Part shown: piece by piece, positions 31,998-41,188 of the stretch
How the letters are laid out: every line of letters starts with the position of its first letter
How positions within the stretch are numbered: the stretch's first letter is position 1
Source: Chryseobacterium flavum
Lineage (GTDB): Bacteria > Bacteroidota > Bacteroidia > Flavobacteriales > Weeksellaceae
DNA: 64,000 bases
Direction: 5' to 3'
Assembly: GCF_003385595.1 (NCBI RefSeq)
Contig: NZ_QNUE01000002.1
Location: forward strand, 124,001-188,000
Notes under the pieces: model-generated
Told to the model about the DNA's origin: nothing
What the model saw: the letters and a program-made list of their open reading frames with translations, nothing else
The model's database searches: none
Translations under genes and position numbers: made by a program

Positions 31998-32879
31998 TTA
32001 CATTTCATAATAAGATGTATTTTCTTTTTTGGGCGGAACATTCTGCTCTCCCGTCATCTGTCTGATATTGATTTCTATGGTCTGTGCCAGCGAAGTCATC
32101 GGTGTATCTACAGGTCCGTTTTCAAAAGGATCCTGCATTATGATGGATGTTTTTTCAATAGCAATGAATGTCACCGGGACCAGGAAAGTAATCGCAATTT
32201 CTACCAACAGCTGTGAATCATCAAGCCCAAACGGAAGGATAGCCGCAAAAACATAGATCAGAATATGAACTAAAACACTATAAGACCGTGGAAAAACGGT
32301 ATTCTTCAGTCTTTCGCATTTTCCCATACTGTCGCAGAGTCTTGTGACGATATCATTCAGCTGCATTTGCTGGAAATCGGTCAGTCCTTTGGAAGCTGCA
32401 ATTTCTTTCAGTTGCCTGGAGTGTTCGTCCAGGATTGCGTTGGGAATATTCACTGCTTTGATCTGATGTTGATCCAGATAATGCTGAACTTTTTCAGAAA
32501 AAGGTAACTTTCTCAAAGATTCACCAAGTGCATACGTCCAGATGATCTGTCTTTCTGCAAAATCTTTTATTATTTTGTCTTCTTCTACCCGCATAAACTG
32601 AATGATAAGCCTTACAAAAGTCCGGGAATCATTTACGATAGCCCCCCAGACAGTTCTGGCTTCCCACCATCTTTCGTAAGACTGGGAAGTACGGAATGCC
32701 AGCAGCAATGATACTGCTGTTCCAAGCAATGCAGGAATATTCAAAGGCAGTGATATCCTGCGAAACCATGGCAGCTCGTCCAGAAGACCAATGGCTATGG
32801 CAAATATTCCGATCAGCAGAATTTGGGTTTTTATTTCACGGATGAAATACCAGACTGATATTTTTTTGTTTAATAACAT
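31998..32879 (-). CDS. bestrophin-family membrane channel protein
   Basis: A 293-residue protein of the bacterial bestrophin family (YneE-like, formerly UPF0187). Four hydrophobic segments are expected; clear ones are LIGIFAIAIGLLDELPW, LLGTAVSLLLAFRTSQSYERWWEAR cut after the helix, and VHILIYVFAAILPFG. The RTSQSYERWWEAR region is a strong family signature. Bacterial homologues form pentameric ion channels, and both sodium-type cation and anion selectivity are reported in the wider family. It is the first gene of the bestrophin-CDF-Fur operon, which is unusual and may link it to metal stress or charge balance during efflux. Confidence 0.88.
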   Translation of the reverse strand: MLLNKKISVWYFIREIKTQILLIGIFAIAIGLLDELPWFRRISLPLNIPALLGTAVSLLLAFRTSQSYERWWEARTVWGAIVNDSRTFVRLIIQFMRVEEDKIIKDFAERQIIWTYALGESLRKLPFSEKVQHYLDQHQIKAVNIPNAILDEHSRQLKEIAASKGLTDFQQMQLNDIVTRLCDSMGKCERLKNTVFPRSYSVLVHILIYVFAAILPFGLDDSQLLVEIAITFLVPVTFIAIEKTSIIMQDPFENGPVDTPMTSLAQTIEINIRQMTGEQNVPPKKENTSYYEM

Positions 32880-33009
32880 AATCAGGTCATTTATTAAAAA
32901 TTCGGAGATACTCTTTACTTTTTCCTGCCGTCTTTATTCAATAAAAATTCCGTAAACAGCTCTAATATAAGGATAAAAAACGATATTTTACGGGTTCCGG
33001 CTGCTTTCA

Positions 33010-34227
33010 TTAATGTTCGTGTTCTCCGGAATTCACCAGTTTTGCGTTCACGAAAAAGGCTCCTTTCACTACAATCTTTGCATTGTCCGGAATATTTCCA
33101 ACCGGAGTTATCGCTGTATAACCCATATCTGATGTTCCTTTCACTACTTCTATTTTCTCAAAATTTAAGGTTTTCGGATGTGGTTTTCCTTTTTCATCGT
33201 GTTCTTCTTCAGCTTTTTTATCAGTCTGAATAAACACGTAATATTTCCCGTCTGCTTCTACAATGGCTTCTGTAGGAACTGCCGGTGTTGTACTCTTATC
33301 AAGGCTTACAATTCCCGTGATATTCATTCCGTCGATTAATCCTGATTTGTTCCCTATCACTTCACAATGCATAGAGATAGTTTTACTTTCGTTCTCAAAA
33401 GAAGATCCTATGCTGTAAATCCTTGCATCATATTCGGTTTCCGGGTTGTTGGTCAGTTTAAAATGAACAATCTGCCCTACTCTCATTTTAGGAAGATCTT
33501 TTTCAAATACCTGAAGATCGAGATGAATAGAGCCATTATCAATCACTGTGGCTACGGGAGAAGAAATATCTACATAACTTCCGATCTGTGCGGTAATACT
33601 GCTGATTGTTCCGCTGATGGGTGCTGTGATCACCAAACCGGATTTCATGTTTCCATTGCTGACTTTTCCCGGGCTTATACCCATCATCTGAAGCTGTTTT
33701 AAAAGGGATGCTCTCTTTGTTCTTAAGGTTTTCAGCTCTGCATCGGCGCTCTGAAGGTTTTTCTTAGCTCCTGCATCATTATCAAAAAGCTCTCTTTGTC
33801 TTCTGTACTCCTGTTCTGCATAGGTAATTCTGCTGTTGGTCGTCAGATAATCTTCCTGAAGCTGAATATATTCCGGATTGGCAATGGTAGCAATCACCTG
33901 CCCTTTTTTCACAATACTTCCTACCTGAATATTGATGGTTTTGATGATTCCTCCATACAGGGAAGTGATGGTAGCTTTATTACTGTTGGGCACACTCAGC
34001 AAACCGTTGGCTTTTATAGTGGATGTAAGCTCTTTCATTTCTACAGTTCCCAAAGCAACTCCTACAGATTTCATTTGTTCTTCTGTAAGAGAAGCTATGT
34101 TTTGGGGTTCCTCGTCATGGCCTTTTTCGGACTGCTCAGTTTTAACATCTGCCTTTTCCTGCTTTCCGCAGCTTATGATGGAAAGAGCCGTGACTGTAAG
34201 ATATATGATATTGTGTTTTAGTTTCAT
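33010..34227 (-). CDS. RND efflux periplasmic adaptor (CzcB/CusB type) lipoprotein
   Basis: A 405-residue membrane-fusion protein that joins the RND pump to its outer-membrane channel. A lipoprotein signal ends at ALSIISC near residue 20. The acidic/His-rich linker EKGHDEEPQ follows. The barrel-sandwich hybrid is seen twice (GGIIKTINIQVGSIVKKGQV and VITAPISGTISSITAQIG) around a hairpin of about 110 residues. A beta-barrel and the C-terminal membrane-proximal domain come next. HDEKGKPHPK and the terminal SGEHEH are extra potential metal ligands. The start is 1 bp after the RND-fusion stop, so it is last in a two-gene operon driven from 38.65 kb. Confidence 0.92.
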   Translation of the reverse strand: MKLKHNIIYLTVTALSIISCGKQEKADVKTEQSEKGHDEEPQNIASLTEEQMKSVGVALGTVEMKELTSTIKANGLLSVPNSNKATITSLYGGIIKTINIQVGSIVKKGQVIATIANPEYIQLQEDYLTTNSRITYAEQEYRRQRELFDNDAGAKKNLQSADAELKTLRTKRASLLKQLQMMGISPGKVSNGNMKSGLVITAPISGTISSITAQIGSYVDISSPVATVIDNGSIHLDLQVFEKDLPKMRVGQIVHFKLTNNPETEYDARIYSIGSSFENESKTISMHCEVIGNKSGLIDGMNITGIVSLDKSTTPAVPTEAIVEADGKYYVFIQTDKKAEEEHDEKGKPHPKTLNFEKIEVVKGTSDMGYTAITPVGNIPDNAKIVVKGAFFVNAKLVNSGEHEH

Positions 34228-34228
34228 G

Positions 34229-37200
34229 TTATTTATTGATGATTGAATTAATAGTAACGACAGATTGATTCACCTGCTGGATAGATTCCAGGTATTTTAA
34301 TTGAATATTTGTGGCAGTCTGCAAAGCAAAAAGATATTCCACATAGGAAATTTCCCCTGTTTTATATCCCAGTTGAGCTGCTTTTACAATTTTTTCAGCA
34401 TTCGGCAGTGCCTGATTTGTGTAATATTCGTACTGCTGTATGTCCTGCTGATACTGGTTGAAGGCATTTTCCAACTGAGCAGAAAGCTGTTTTTGCTGCA
34501 TTTTAGCGTTGGCTTCAGCAACCTGCCTTTCATATTCCAATGCCTGAATTCTTGCTTTTGTAGCTCCAAATGTCAATGGAATCGCTACTCCTACTGTTGC
34601 TGACTGAAAACGCTTTCCGGAATTATAAAAATTCTCCTGTCCGTTGATGGTGTGGAAACCTATCAGAGACTGGTTGGTATATCCTAAACTGAAATCGGGA
34701 AGCCCAAGCGATTTTTCAACTTTTTTATTTTTTTCGGCAATTTCCATTTCCTGATAAAAAGCTTTTACAGAAGGATTGCTGGCTACCACGGTACTGTCCA
34801 GTACACTTTCTGCTGTCAGAGGAATATAGTCTTTATTAAACGGAACTTCAATATCTTCAGAAGTGTTCATAAGAGTTTTTAAATTCTTATAAGCATTATT
34901 TAGATAAACTTCATTTTGTCTGAGCAGCAGGTCAATTTCTCCTTTCTGGGCTTCTGCAGTACTGATTTCAATCTTTTTAATATCTCCGGCTTTGAATCTG
35001 ACGGTTGCAATCCTAATAAATTCCTCATAGTATTGGTCCAGGCTGGTCAGCTGGGCTTTATTATACTGGAGATATTCGATCTGGTAATAGTAGGTACGAA
35101 CCTGTTTTATCAGTTCATTGGCCGTAATTTCCTTATCAACCTGCTTACTTTTAATATTCTCATTGATTAAGTCTTTTCTTGCTTTAAAAAGTGTTGGGAA
35201 AGGAATACTTTGTGAGATGACAAACGACTGGTCAAACTTCGGACTGTTGTACTGCCCAAGCTGTGCTTCAAAACTTAATTTCGGAAGTTCTTTCGCCGTT
35301 GCCCTTAATGCTTCGGCGGATTTAATACTTAAGTCTTTTGACTGTAAAGTCAAATTATTATTCAACGCCTGCTCTACTGCCTGTTCTACGGAAACCGGTC
35401 TGGACTGTGCTTTAAAAGTCTGTCCCGGTATCATAAACCCGACAACAAGAATTGCAGTATACATTCCTGTATTATTATTTTTCCTTTTCAAAATCTTTGT
35501 GTTAAAAATGATATACAGCATCGGTAAAACAAATAGTGTAAGGAAAGTTGCTGTAACCAAACCTCCGATCACGACTGTAGCAAGAGGTTTCTGTACTTCC
35601 GCCCCTGCTCCGGTGGAAATAGCCATCGGCAAAAATCCTAATGAAGCTACTGTAGCCGTCATTAATACGGGCCTTAATCTGGTTTTTGTTCCTTCAAATA
35701 CCCTTTTCAGAATATCGGTTTCACCTTCTTTTTCCAGCTGGTTGAATGTCCCGATAAGAACAATTCCGTTCAATACTGCCACTCCAAACAGGGCTATAAA
35801 TCCAATTCCGGCACTGATACTAAATAGCATATCTCTCACTAAAAGTGCAAATACACCACCAATAGCACTCATAGGAATTGCTGTAAAGATCAATGCAGCC
35901 TGTTTGAACGAACGGAATGTAAAATACAGAAGCATAAAAATAAGAAGTAATGATACCGGAACAGCGATCATCAGACGCTTGCTTGCCTCCTGCAGGTTCT
36001 CAAACTGTCCTCCGTAGGTAAAATAGTATCCGGAAGGAAGTTTCACTTTATCCAGTTTTGTCTGAATATCTTTCACCACACTTTCCACATCACGGTCTTT
36101 TACGTTGAAGCCAATCACAATTCTACGTTTTCCCTGTTCACGACTGATCTGTGCCGGTCCAAGTTTGTAACTGATATCAGCCACCTGTGACAATGGAATC
36201 TGAGCTCCGCTGGCGGATGTAATCATCAGGTTATTCACATCTGAAATGTCTGTTCTGTGAAGACTGTCCAGACGGACTACCAGATCAAAGCGCCTTTCAT
36301 TTTCAAAAATCTGACCGGCAGCTTTTCCGGCAAAGGCTGTGCTTACCGCATTATTGACATCTTCGATATTCAATCCGTAATTGGCGATTCTTGTTCTGTC
36401 ATACTGTACATTGATTTGCGGAAGGCCGCTTACTCTTTCAATCTGAGGCGCTGTAGCACCGTCAACGGTCTGAATAATTTTCCCGACTTTATCTGCATAT
36501 ATGGCAAGGGAATCCAGGTTTTCTCCAAAAATCTTTACGGCAACATCCTGTCTGATCCCGGTCATCAGCTCATTGAAACGCATCTGAATAGGCTGGTTTT
36601 TCTCAAAGAATACCCCAGGAATCGTTTCCAGCTTTTCACTGATCTCATCGGCCAGTTCATTGTAGGATTTCTTGGTTTTCCATTCGCTTTGTGGCTTCAA
36701 TACTACAATCATATCTGTAGCTTCAGGAGGCATCGGATCTGTAGGCACCTCAGCAGAACCGGTTTTCCCTACTACCATTTTCACCTCATCAAACTGCTTG
36801 ATAATCCTTGATGCCTGCATAGAGGTTTCTATACTCTGACTCAATGAGCTTCCCTGAGGTAAAATACAATGGAATGCAAAATCTCCTTCCTGCAGCTGCG
36901 GGATAAACTCCCCTCCCATATTCTTGAAAATAAAAGCAGAGATAAGAAAAACCACAGCAGTCACTGAAACAATCACATATTTTACTTTGATCGCTTTCTG
37001 TAATAATGGCTGATATATCTTTTGAAGACGGTTCATCATTTTATCAGAAAAAGTTTCTTTGTGGGATATTTTCTTAGATAAAAACAGGGCACTCATCATC
37101 GGGATATAGGTCAAAGACAGAATCAATGCTCCCAGAATGGCAAATCCTACTGTTTTAGCCATTGGGGTAAACATTTTTCCTTCTACCCCTGCCAAAGTAA

Positions 37201-38590
37201 GAATCGGGATGTAGACGATAAGGATGATGATTTCTCCGAAGGCGGCACTGCTTCTTATTTTTGATGCAGAAAGGAATACTTCCTCATCCATTTCAGACTG
37301 TGTCAAAGCACGGGTAGATTTTCTTACGCCTAAATGATGCAATGTGGCTTCTACAATAATTACAGCACCGTCAACAATCAACCCGAAATCTATCGCTCCA
37401 AGGCTCATCAGATTGGCACTCACACCGAAAACATTCATCATTCCTAATGCAAACAGCAAGGAAAGCGGAATGGCTGAAGCTACAATAAGTCCGGCCCGCA
37501 GGTTTCCAAGAAAAATCACAAGAACGAAAATAACGATCAGGGCTCCTTCGATGAGGTTTTTCTCTACAGTATTGATCGCCCTGTCTACAAGGTCTGTTCT
37601 GTCCAGAAATGGTTCTATTACCACATCATCTGGAAGGGACTTCTGAATGGTCGGAATTTTTGCTTTGATATTGCTAACTACTTCATTACTGTTGGCTCCT
37701 TTAAGCATCATCACTACACCACCTACGGCATCTACTTTTCCATCATAGGTTAATGCTCCGTAACGAACGGCACTTCCCAGACGGACATCGGCAACATCTT
37801 TTATAAAAATGGGAACGCTTCCGGTTTCGTTTTTAACAGCAATGTTTTTAATATCTTCCAAAGAGGTAACCAGGCCAATTCCACGGATAAAATAAGCATT
37901 CGGCTTTTTATCAATGTAAGCACCTCCTGTATTCTGATTGTTTTTTTCAAGGGCTGTAAATATTTCGGTGATGCTGGTTCCCATTGCTTTTAAACGATTG
38001 GGATCAATGGCCACTTCATACTGCTTTAATTCACCTCCAAAACTGTTAATTTCCGCCACCCCCGGTGTTCCGTTCAGCTGCCTCCGGACAATCCAGTCCT
38101 GCATCGTCCGGAGTTCTTTGGCATTATATTTTTTCTCGCTTCCTTTTTTAGGGTGAAGAATATACTGATAGACTTCTCCAAGGCCTGTACTCACTGGAGC
38201 CAGTTCAGGAATGCCTACTCCTTTGGGAATTTCTTCCACTGCATTTTTCAGCTGTTCATTGATAAGCTGTCTCGCAAAGTAAATATCTACATTTTCTTTG
38301 AACACGACTGTAATCACAGAAAGCCCGAATCTTGAAATACTTCTTGTTTCCTGAATATCGGGCACATTGGCTATGCTTTGTTCAATAGGAAATGTCACCA
38401 GCTGTTCCACTTCCTGCCCCGCCAATGTAGGACATACGGTAATAATCTGTACCTGGTTATTGGTAATATCCGGCACAGCATCTATCAGTAATCTGGTGGC
38501 GCTCCAGGTACCCCAGATGATCAGCACCAAGGTCATCAAACCAATGATCACCTTGTTTTTGATACTGAATTTTATAATTTTATCTAACAC
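34229..38590 (-). CDS. CzcA/CusA-type heavy-metal RND pump fused to a TolC/CzcC-type outer-membrane channel
   Basis: A 1453-residue fusion. Residues 1-1042 are a complete CzcA-like RND pump that ends LPMLYIIFNTKILKRKNNN. They include the 12 helices, NNQVQIITVCPTLAGQEVEQL (cut by a loop), LIVDGAVIIVEA with the proton-relay acidic residues of helix IV, and GGEFIPQLQEGD. Residues 1043-1453 are an outer-membrane-factor domain with two repeats of helices (SRPVSVEQAVEQALNNNL, then ARIQALEYERQVAEANAK). Between them lies MYTAILVVGFMIPGQTFKAQ, which looks like a signal peptide and may serve as a thirteenth membrane helix. The start MLDKIIKFSIKNKVIIG is canonical. The adaptor gene follows. It exports Zn/Co/Cd or Cu; the exact metal is unclear. 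Confidence 0.93.
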   Translation of the reverse strand: MLDKIIKFSIKNKVIIGLMTLVLIIWGTWSATRLLIDAVPDITNNQVQIITVCPTLAGQEVEQLVTFPIEQSIANVPDIQETRSISRFGLSVITVVFKENVDIYFARQLINEQLKNAVEEIPKGVGIPELAPVSTGLGEVYQYILHPKKGSEKKYNAKELRTMQDWIVRRQLNGTPGVAEINSFGGELKQYEVAIDPNRLKAMGTSITEIFTALEKNNQNTGGAYIDKKPNAYFIRGIGLVTSLEDIKNIAVKNETGSVPIFIKDVADVRLGSAVRYGALTYDGKVDAVGGVVMMLKGANSNEVVSNIKAKIPTIQKSLPDDVVIEPFLDRTDLVDRAINTVEKNLIEGALIVIFVLVIFLGNLRAGLIVASAIPLSLLFALGMMNVFGVSANLMSLGAIDFGLIVDGAVIIVEATLHHLGVRKSTRALTQSEMDEEVFLSASKIRSSAAFGEIIILIVYIPILTLAGVEGKMFTPMAKTVGFAILGALILSLTYIPMMSALFLSKKISHKETFSDKMMNRLQKIYQPLLQKAIKVKYVIVSVTAVVFLISAFIFKNMGGEFIPQLQEGDFAFHCILPQGSSLSQSIETSMQASRIIKQFDEVKMVVGKTGSAEVPTDPMPPEATDMIVVLKPQSEWKTKKSYNELADEISEKLETIPGVFFEKNQPIQMRFNELMTGIRQDVAVKIFGENLDSLAIYADKVGKIIQTVDGATAPQIERVSGLPQINVQYDRTRIANYGLNIEDVNNAVSTAFAGKAAGQIFENERRFDLVVRLDSLHRTDISDVNNLMITSASGAQIPLSQVADISYKLGPAQISREQGKRRIVIGFNVKDRDVESVVKDIQTKLDKVKLPSGYYFTYGGQFENLQEASKRLMIAVPVSLLLIFMLLYFTFRSFKQAALIFTAIPMSAIGGVFALLVRDMLFSISAGIGFIALFGVAVLNGIVLIGTFNQLEKEGETDILKRVFEGTKTRLRPVLMTATVASLGFLPMAISTGAGAEVQKPLATVVIGGLVTATFLTLFVLPMLYIIFNTKILKRKNNNTGMYTAILVVGFMIPGQTFKAQSRPVSVEQAVEQALNNNLTLQSKDLSIKSAEALRATAKELPKLSFEAQLGQYNSPKFDQSFVISQSIPFPTLFKARKDLINENIKSKQVDKEITANELIKQVRTYYYQIEYLQYNKAQLTSLDQYYEEFIRIATVRFKAGDIKKIEISTAEAQKGEIDLLLRQNEVYLNNAYKNLKTLMNTSEDIEVPFNKDYIPLTAESVLDSTVVASNPSVKAFYQEMEIAEKNKKVEKSLGLPDFSLGYTNQSLIGFHTINGQENFYNSGKRFQSATVGVAIPLTFGATKARIQALEYERQVAEANAKMQQKQLSAQLENAFNQYQQDIQQYEYYTNQALPNAEKIVKAAQLGYKTGEISYVEYLFALQTATNIQLKYLESIQQVNQSVVTINSIINK

Positions 38591-38645
38591 GATTTGTATT
38601 TAATTTTATTGAAATAATGAATGCATACAGCATAACATACTGCAG

Positions 38646-38683
38646 CAAAAATATCCTGAAAACCTCTGCAATGGTATTGCAAA
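38646..38683 (-). promoter_or_regulatory. promoter of the RND operon with overlapping metal operator
   Basis: The -7 box TATTTTTG is at 38653-38646, 55 nt before the RND start. TTTG at 38683-38680 lies in the operator, 26 nt from the -7 box, exactly as at the ATPase promoter. Confidence 0.65.
38667..38681. promoter_or_regulatory. metal-repressor operator (TGCAAT-N3-ATTGCA), RND site
   Basis: Perfect palindrome TGCAATGGTATTGCA upstream of the RND operon. It differs from the ATPase site only in the three central bases and shares the flank CAAASTTTCAAG. Confidence 0.7.
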
Positions 38684-38737
38684 GTTTCAAGCACAGGTAG
38701 GTATCAGAAAGCAAAACTTTCTGAAAATCAATAAAAA

Positions 38738-39061
38738 TTAAATCTTAGGAGGCTGCCAGATAGGATCGTAAACCTGGTAAGCAAAATCGTTTTTGTGAAA
38801 TAGAATCTTCTTTGAAAAGTAAGCTGGAATTTGCTCAGGAATTTCTAACAACGGATCCATTTTAAATGCTGAAACCGTAATCTGGCAACAGCTGCATGCA
38901 CACAACGGAGAACAGATATCTCCTTTGTCTGTGGAATGTGGCTCATGGATGCTTAATGCTAATTTTTTTTCTCCTGAATCAAATGCAGTGGACACATCTT
39001 CACACGGCATTAATGATAACACCATGAAATAAACTGCCAGTATCCATCTTAAGAGATTCAT
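38738..39061 (-). CDS. DUF6660-like Cys-rich exported protein
   Basis: A 107-residue exported protein. An N-terminal hydrophobic signal (LLRWILAVYFMVLSLMPCED) precedes a dense cysteine cluster, CSPLCACSCC, at about 51-60, and the protein ends YDPIWQPPKI. The cluster and small size match what I know as the DUF6660 family, often found near Bacteroidota metal-efflux genes. It lies upstream of, and in line with, the RND operon, but the RND operator and promoter come between, so it may be transcribed separately. A metal-binding periplasmic role is plausible and not demonstrated. The terminal PP resembles the two CxGKCY proteins. Confidence 0.78.
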   Translation of the reverse strand: MNLLRWILAVYFMVLSLMPCEDVSTAFDSGEKKLALSIHEPHSTDKGDICSPLCACSCCQITVSAFKMDPLLEIPEQIPAYFSKKILFHKNDFAYQVYDPIWQPPKI

Positions 39062-39182
39062 TGTTACAAAGGTAGAGATTTTTTGTAAATTGAGAAATTA
39101 TTCATTTTAAAGTCCAAATTTGATTACAAATCTTCTTTATTTATTAGCTTTGTATAATATAGACTGCAATGATATGAATTAA

Positions 39183-39572
39183 ATGATGATTAAATATATT
39201 TTTTTATTCTTTACATTATGCACAATTACAAACTGTGTATCGACAAATTTCGAAAGTTACAAATCAATTGAGAATTTAAAAAGAGATAAGGAACACTATG
39301 AAATTAAAGATGTAAATAGTAAAGCTAATTATGTAAAAGTAGGTCTAAGTACTCTTTACAATATACAAAACCACTATTCTATATACATCTCTTTTAAAAG
39401 TAAGGATATGACTGTTACAAGTATTCGATCTTCTACTTTCGGGGAAATAACCCCATCTTCTCATGATAGGATCTATCTCAGAAAAATTGAAAAAAAACCG
39501 ATTACCGACACTATTTACATTAGTTTCCCGAACAAAGTATATGCATTTTACTACAAAGAAAATTTGAACTAA
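39183..39572 (+). CDS. small lipoprotein, 129 aa
   Basis: I do not recognise a family. The lipobox TITNC lies near residue 18. The mature protein (about 110 residues) is Lys-rich and predicted to be mainly beta (YVKVGLSTLYNIQNHYSIYI, cut by a turn; DMTVTSIRSSTFGEI). It is alone on the plus strand between the metal cluster and a SusC/SusD locus. Codon use is more AT-rich than its neighbours, which may mean recent acquisition or weak expression. It is probably a real gene because it has a good signal peptide and a downstream hairpin. Confidence 0.65.
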   Translation: MMIKYIFLFFTLCTITNCVSTNFESYKSIENLKRDKEHYEIKDVNSKANYVKVGLSTLYNIQNHYSIYISFKSKDMTVTSIRSSTFGEITPSSHDRIYLRKIEKKPITDTIYISFPNKVYAFYYKENLN

Positions 39573-39578
39573 AAATAA

Positions 39579-39610
39579 GGCTGCCACAATTTAATCTGTG
39601 GCTATTTTAT
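39579..39610 (+). terminator. weak terminator of the 129-aa lipoprotein gene
   Basis: Arms GCCACA (39583-39588) and TGTGGC (39597-39602) followed by TATTTTAT. Confidence 0.5.
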
Positions 39611-39619
39611 CACTCCTAT

Positions 39620-39647
39620 TAAAAAAACCACCGCAAAAGCAGTGGCT
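39620..39647 (-). terminator. terminator of the SAM-riboswitch SusC/SusD operon
   Basis: On the minus strand CCACTGC and GCGGTGG (39645-39639, 39634-39628) pair with one wobble around TTTT, followed by seven Ts. Confidence 0.75.
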
Positions 39648-39677
39648 AAAAAAATCAAATCTAGTTATTAATTTAAA

Positions 39678-41171
39678 CTATAAGTTCGGATTATTTTCAA
39701 TTTCTTTTTGTGGAATACTGAACAGATAATAATTACTGTTCGGAACAAAAGCAGACTGATCAGGGAACGCAAAAACCGAATGCCCTCTTCCATCAACTGT
39801 TTTTACGGTTCCATCAGGTGTGGTTACCTGAACTTTTATAGGCTGGCCATTTGCATCCACAAAGCGTTTTCTGATTACTGTTCCCTGAGTTCTGATAATA
39901 TCTGAAAGCGAGAACCCTTCTCCAAACAACTCTTTTCTTCTTTCAATTAAGATTTCCTTCACAACAGCATCCTGAGATAAAGCCCCGCTATATGCGTTTG
40001 CATTTCTTGCAGACCTCAACTGATTCAACACAGTAACTGCCTGAGCTACATTTCCACCTCTTGCTTCTCCCTCTGCTTCAATAAGATACATTTCAGCAGC
40101 ACGCATATAGACAATATCAGCAATAAGCCCTGTTTTAAATTTAAATTTAGCATATCTCAGCAAACCTTCCCTTCCTTTAAGTCCGTCCCATGAAAATAAC
40201 TGGTACCTGATATCATTGGTATCGAACAAATCTTTAAAATAAGGATCCGCCATAAAGTTATAATAATAACTTCCTGATGAAGATACATCGAGAAAATGGA
40301 ATGCATAACTTGCCCCGGATTGTTCCTGGGTCTGTCCGTGTCCCCAGATCCATTCTGCATTATTAATATCATTAAACCCTTCTTTGTATTTTTCGGGGGC
40401 CATCAGAGGATAACCTTCCCTCGCAATTCTGGCAGCGGCGGCGGCTTTATTCCATTCTCCGGTATTCAGATAGGCTCTGGCTAAAATTCCGTTCACTACA
40501 GCACGATTGATCTTATCTTTATTATTTCTTGTATAGTCTTTCAGCAAATTATCAGCCTCTGTAAGGTCACCTTTGATCAACGTATAGATTTCTTCCAGGC
40601 TCGCTCTCTTCTTTCCAACTGTACTTATGGTAGAAGGTTCAGTATAAATCGGAGCCGTTAAAGCATTTTTATCTTTAAGGTAGCTGAACTGATAGAAGCT
40701 GGCAAGATTCAGATAACAAAAAGCCCGTAATGCCTTAGCCTGTCCTTTTACCTGGTCCTTTTTTTCCTGGCTTCCTTTTGTTCCATCTATTTTTGCAATA
40801 ACATTATTCATATTATTAATTGTGGAATAGAGCAATGACCAGATAAACAACGGGCGGCTTGCTGTATTATTCACCATCTCGGTAAAAGCATAGGTAGAAG
40901 CAAAGCCATACTTATTGGTCAGTACAGCTACATCACTTCCCATCGCATCACTGGCTCTTAAAACTGTTGAATAACCAATATTAGCGTAGGTTGTGCCATC
41001 ATCATTAAATCTTGCCCAGGTTCCGTTAATTACGGTTTCTGCACTTTCAGCGGTTTTGAAAACCTCTTCATCATTAGCCTGATCCGTAGGTGCAGTGGTA
41101 AGTTCACTTTCACAGCTGACAAGAGACCATACTGCCAACAGAGTAAAAGATAAATATTTTAGTTTTTTCAT
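39678..41171 (-). CDS. SusD/RagB family nutrient-binding lipoprotein (SAM-riboswitch operon)
   Basis: A surface lipoprotein that caps its SusC partner and captures the nutrient. A lipobox ends at SLVSCESE near residue 20. SusD blocks include FKTAESAETVINGTWARFND (cut by a turn), QAKALRAFCYLNLASFYQF, AVVNGILARAYLNTGEWNKA and the C-terminal VYMRAAEMYLIEAEGEARGG. The ATG at 41171 is used; an in-frame TTG at 41180 would add three residues. It follows the SusC gene by 17 bp. Because a SAM-I riboswitch leads the operon, the substrate may be methionine-, sulfur- or methyl-donor-related. That is an inference. Confidence 0.92.
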   Translation of the reverse strand: MKKLKYLSFTLLAVWSLVSCESELTTAPTDQANDEEVFKTAESAETVINGTWARFNDDGTTYANIGYSTVLRASDAMGSDVAVLTNKYGFASTYAFTEMVNNTASRPLFIWSLLYSTINNMNNVIAKIDGTKGSQEKKDQVKGQAKALRAFCYLNLASFYQFSYLKDKNALTAPIYTEPSTISTVGKKRASLEEIYTLIKGDLTEADNLLKDYTRNNKDKINRAVVNGILARAYLNTGEWNKAAAAARIAREGYPLMAPEKYKEGFNDINNAEWIWGHGQTQEQSGASYAFHFLDVSSSGSYYYNFMADPYFKDLFDTNDIRYQLFSWDGLKGREGLLRYAKFKFKTGLIADIVYMRAAEMYLIEAEGEARGGNVAQAVTVLNQLRSARNANAYSGALSQDAVVKEILIERRKELFGEGFSLSDIIRTQGTVIRKRFVDANGQPIKVQVTTPDGTVKTVDGRGHSVFAFPDQSAFVPNSNYYLFSIPQKEIENNPNL

Positions 41172-41188
41172 TTTTTTCAATTTTAAAA

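Noticed and set aside
39160..39178. Half-match TGCAATGATAT to the metal operator near the 129-aa lipoprotein
   Set aside because: The second half-site is missing and no promoter spacing matches the two true sites.
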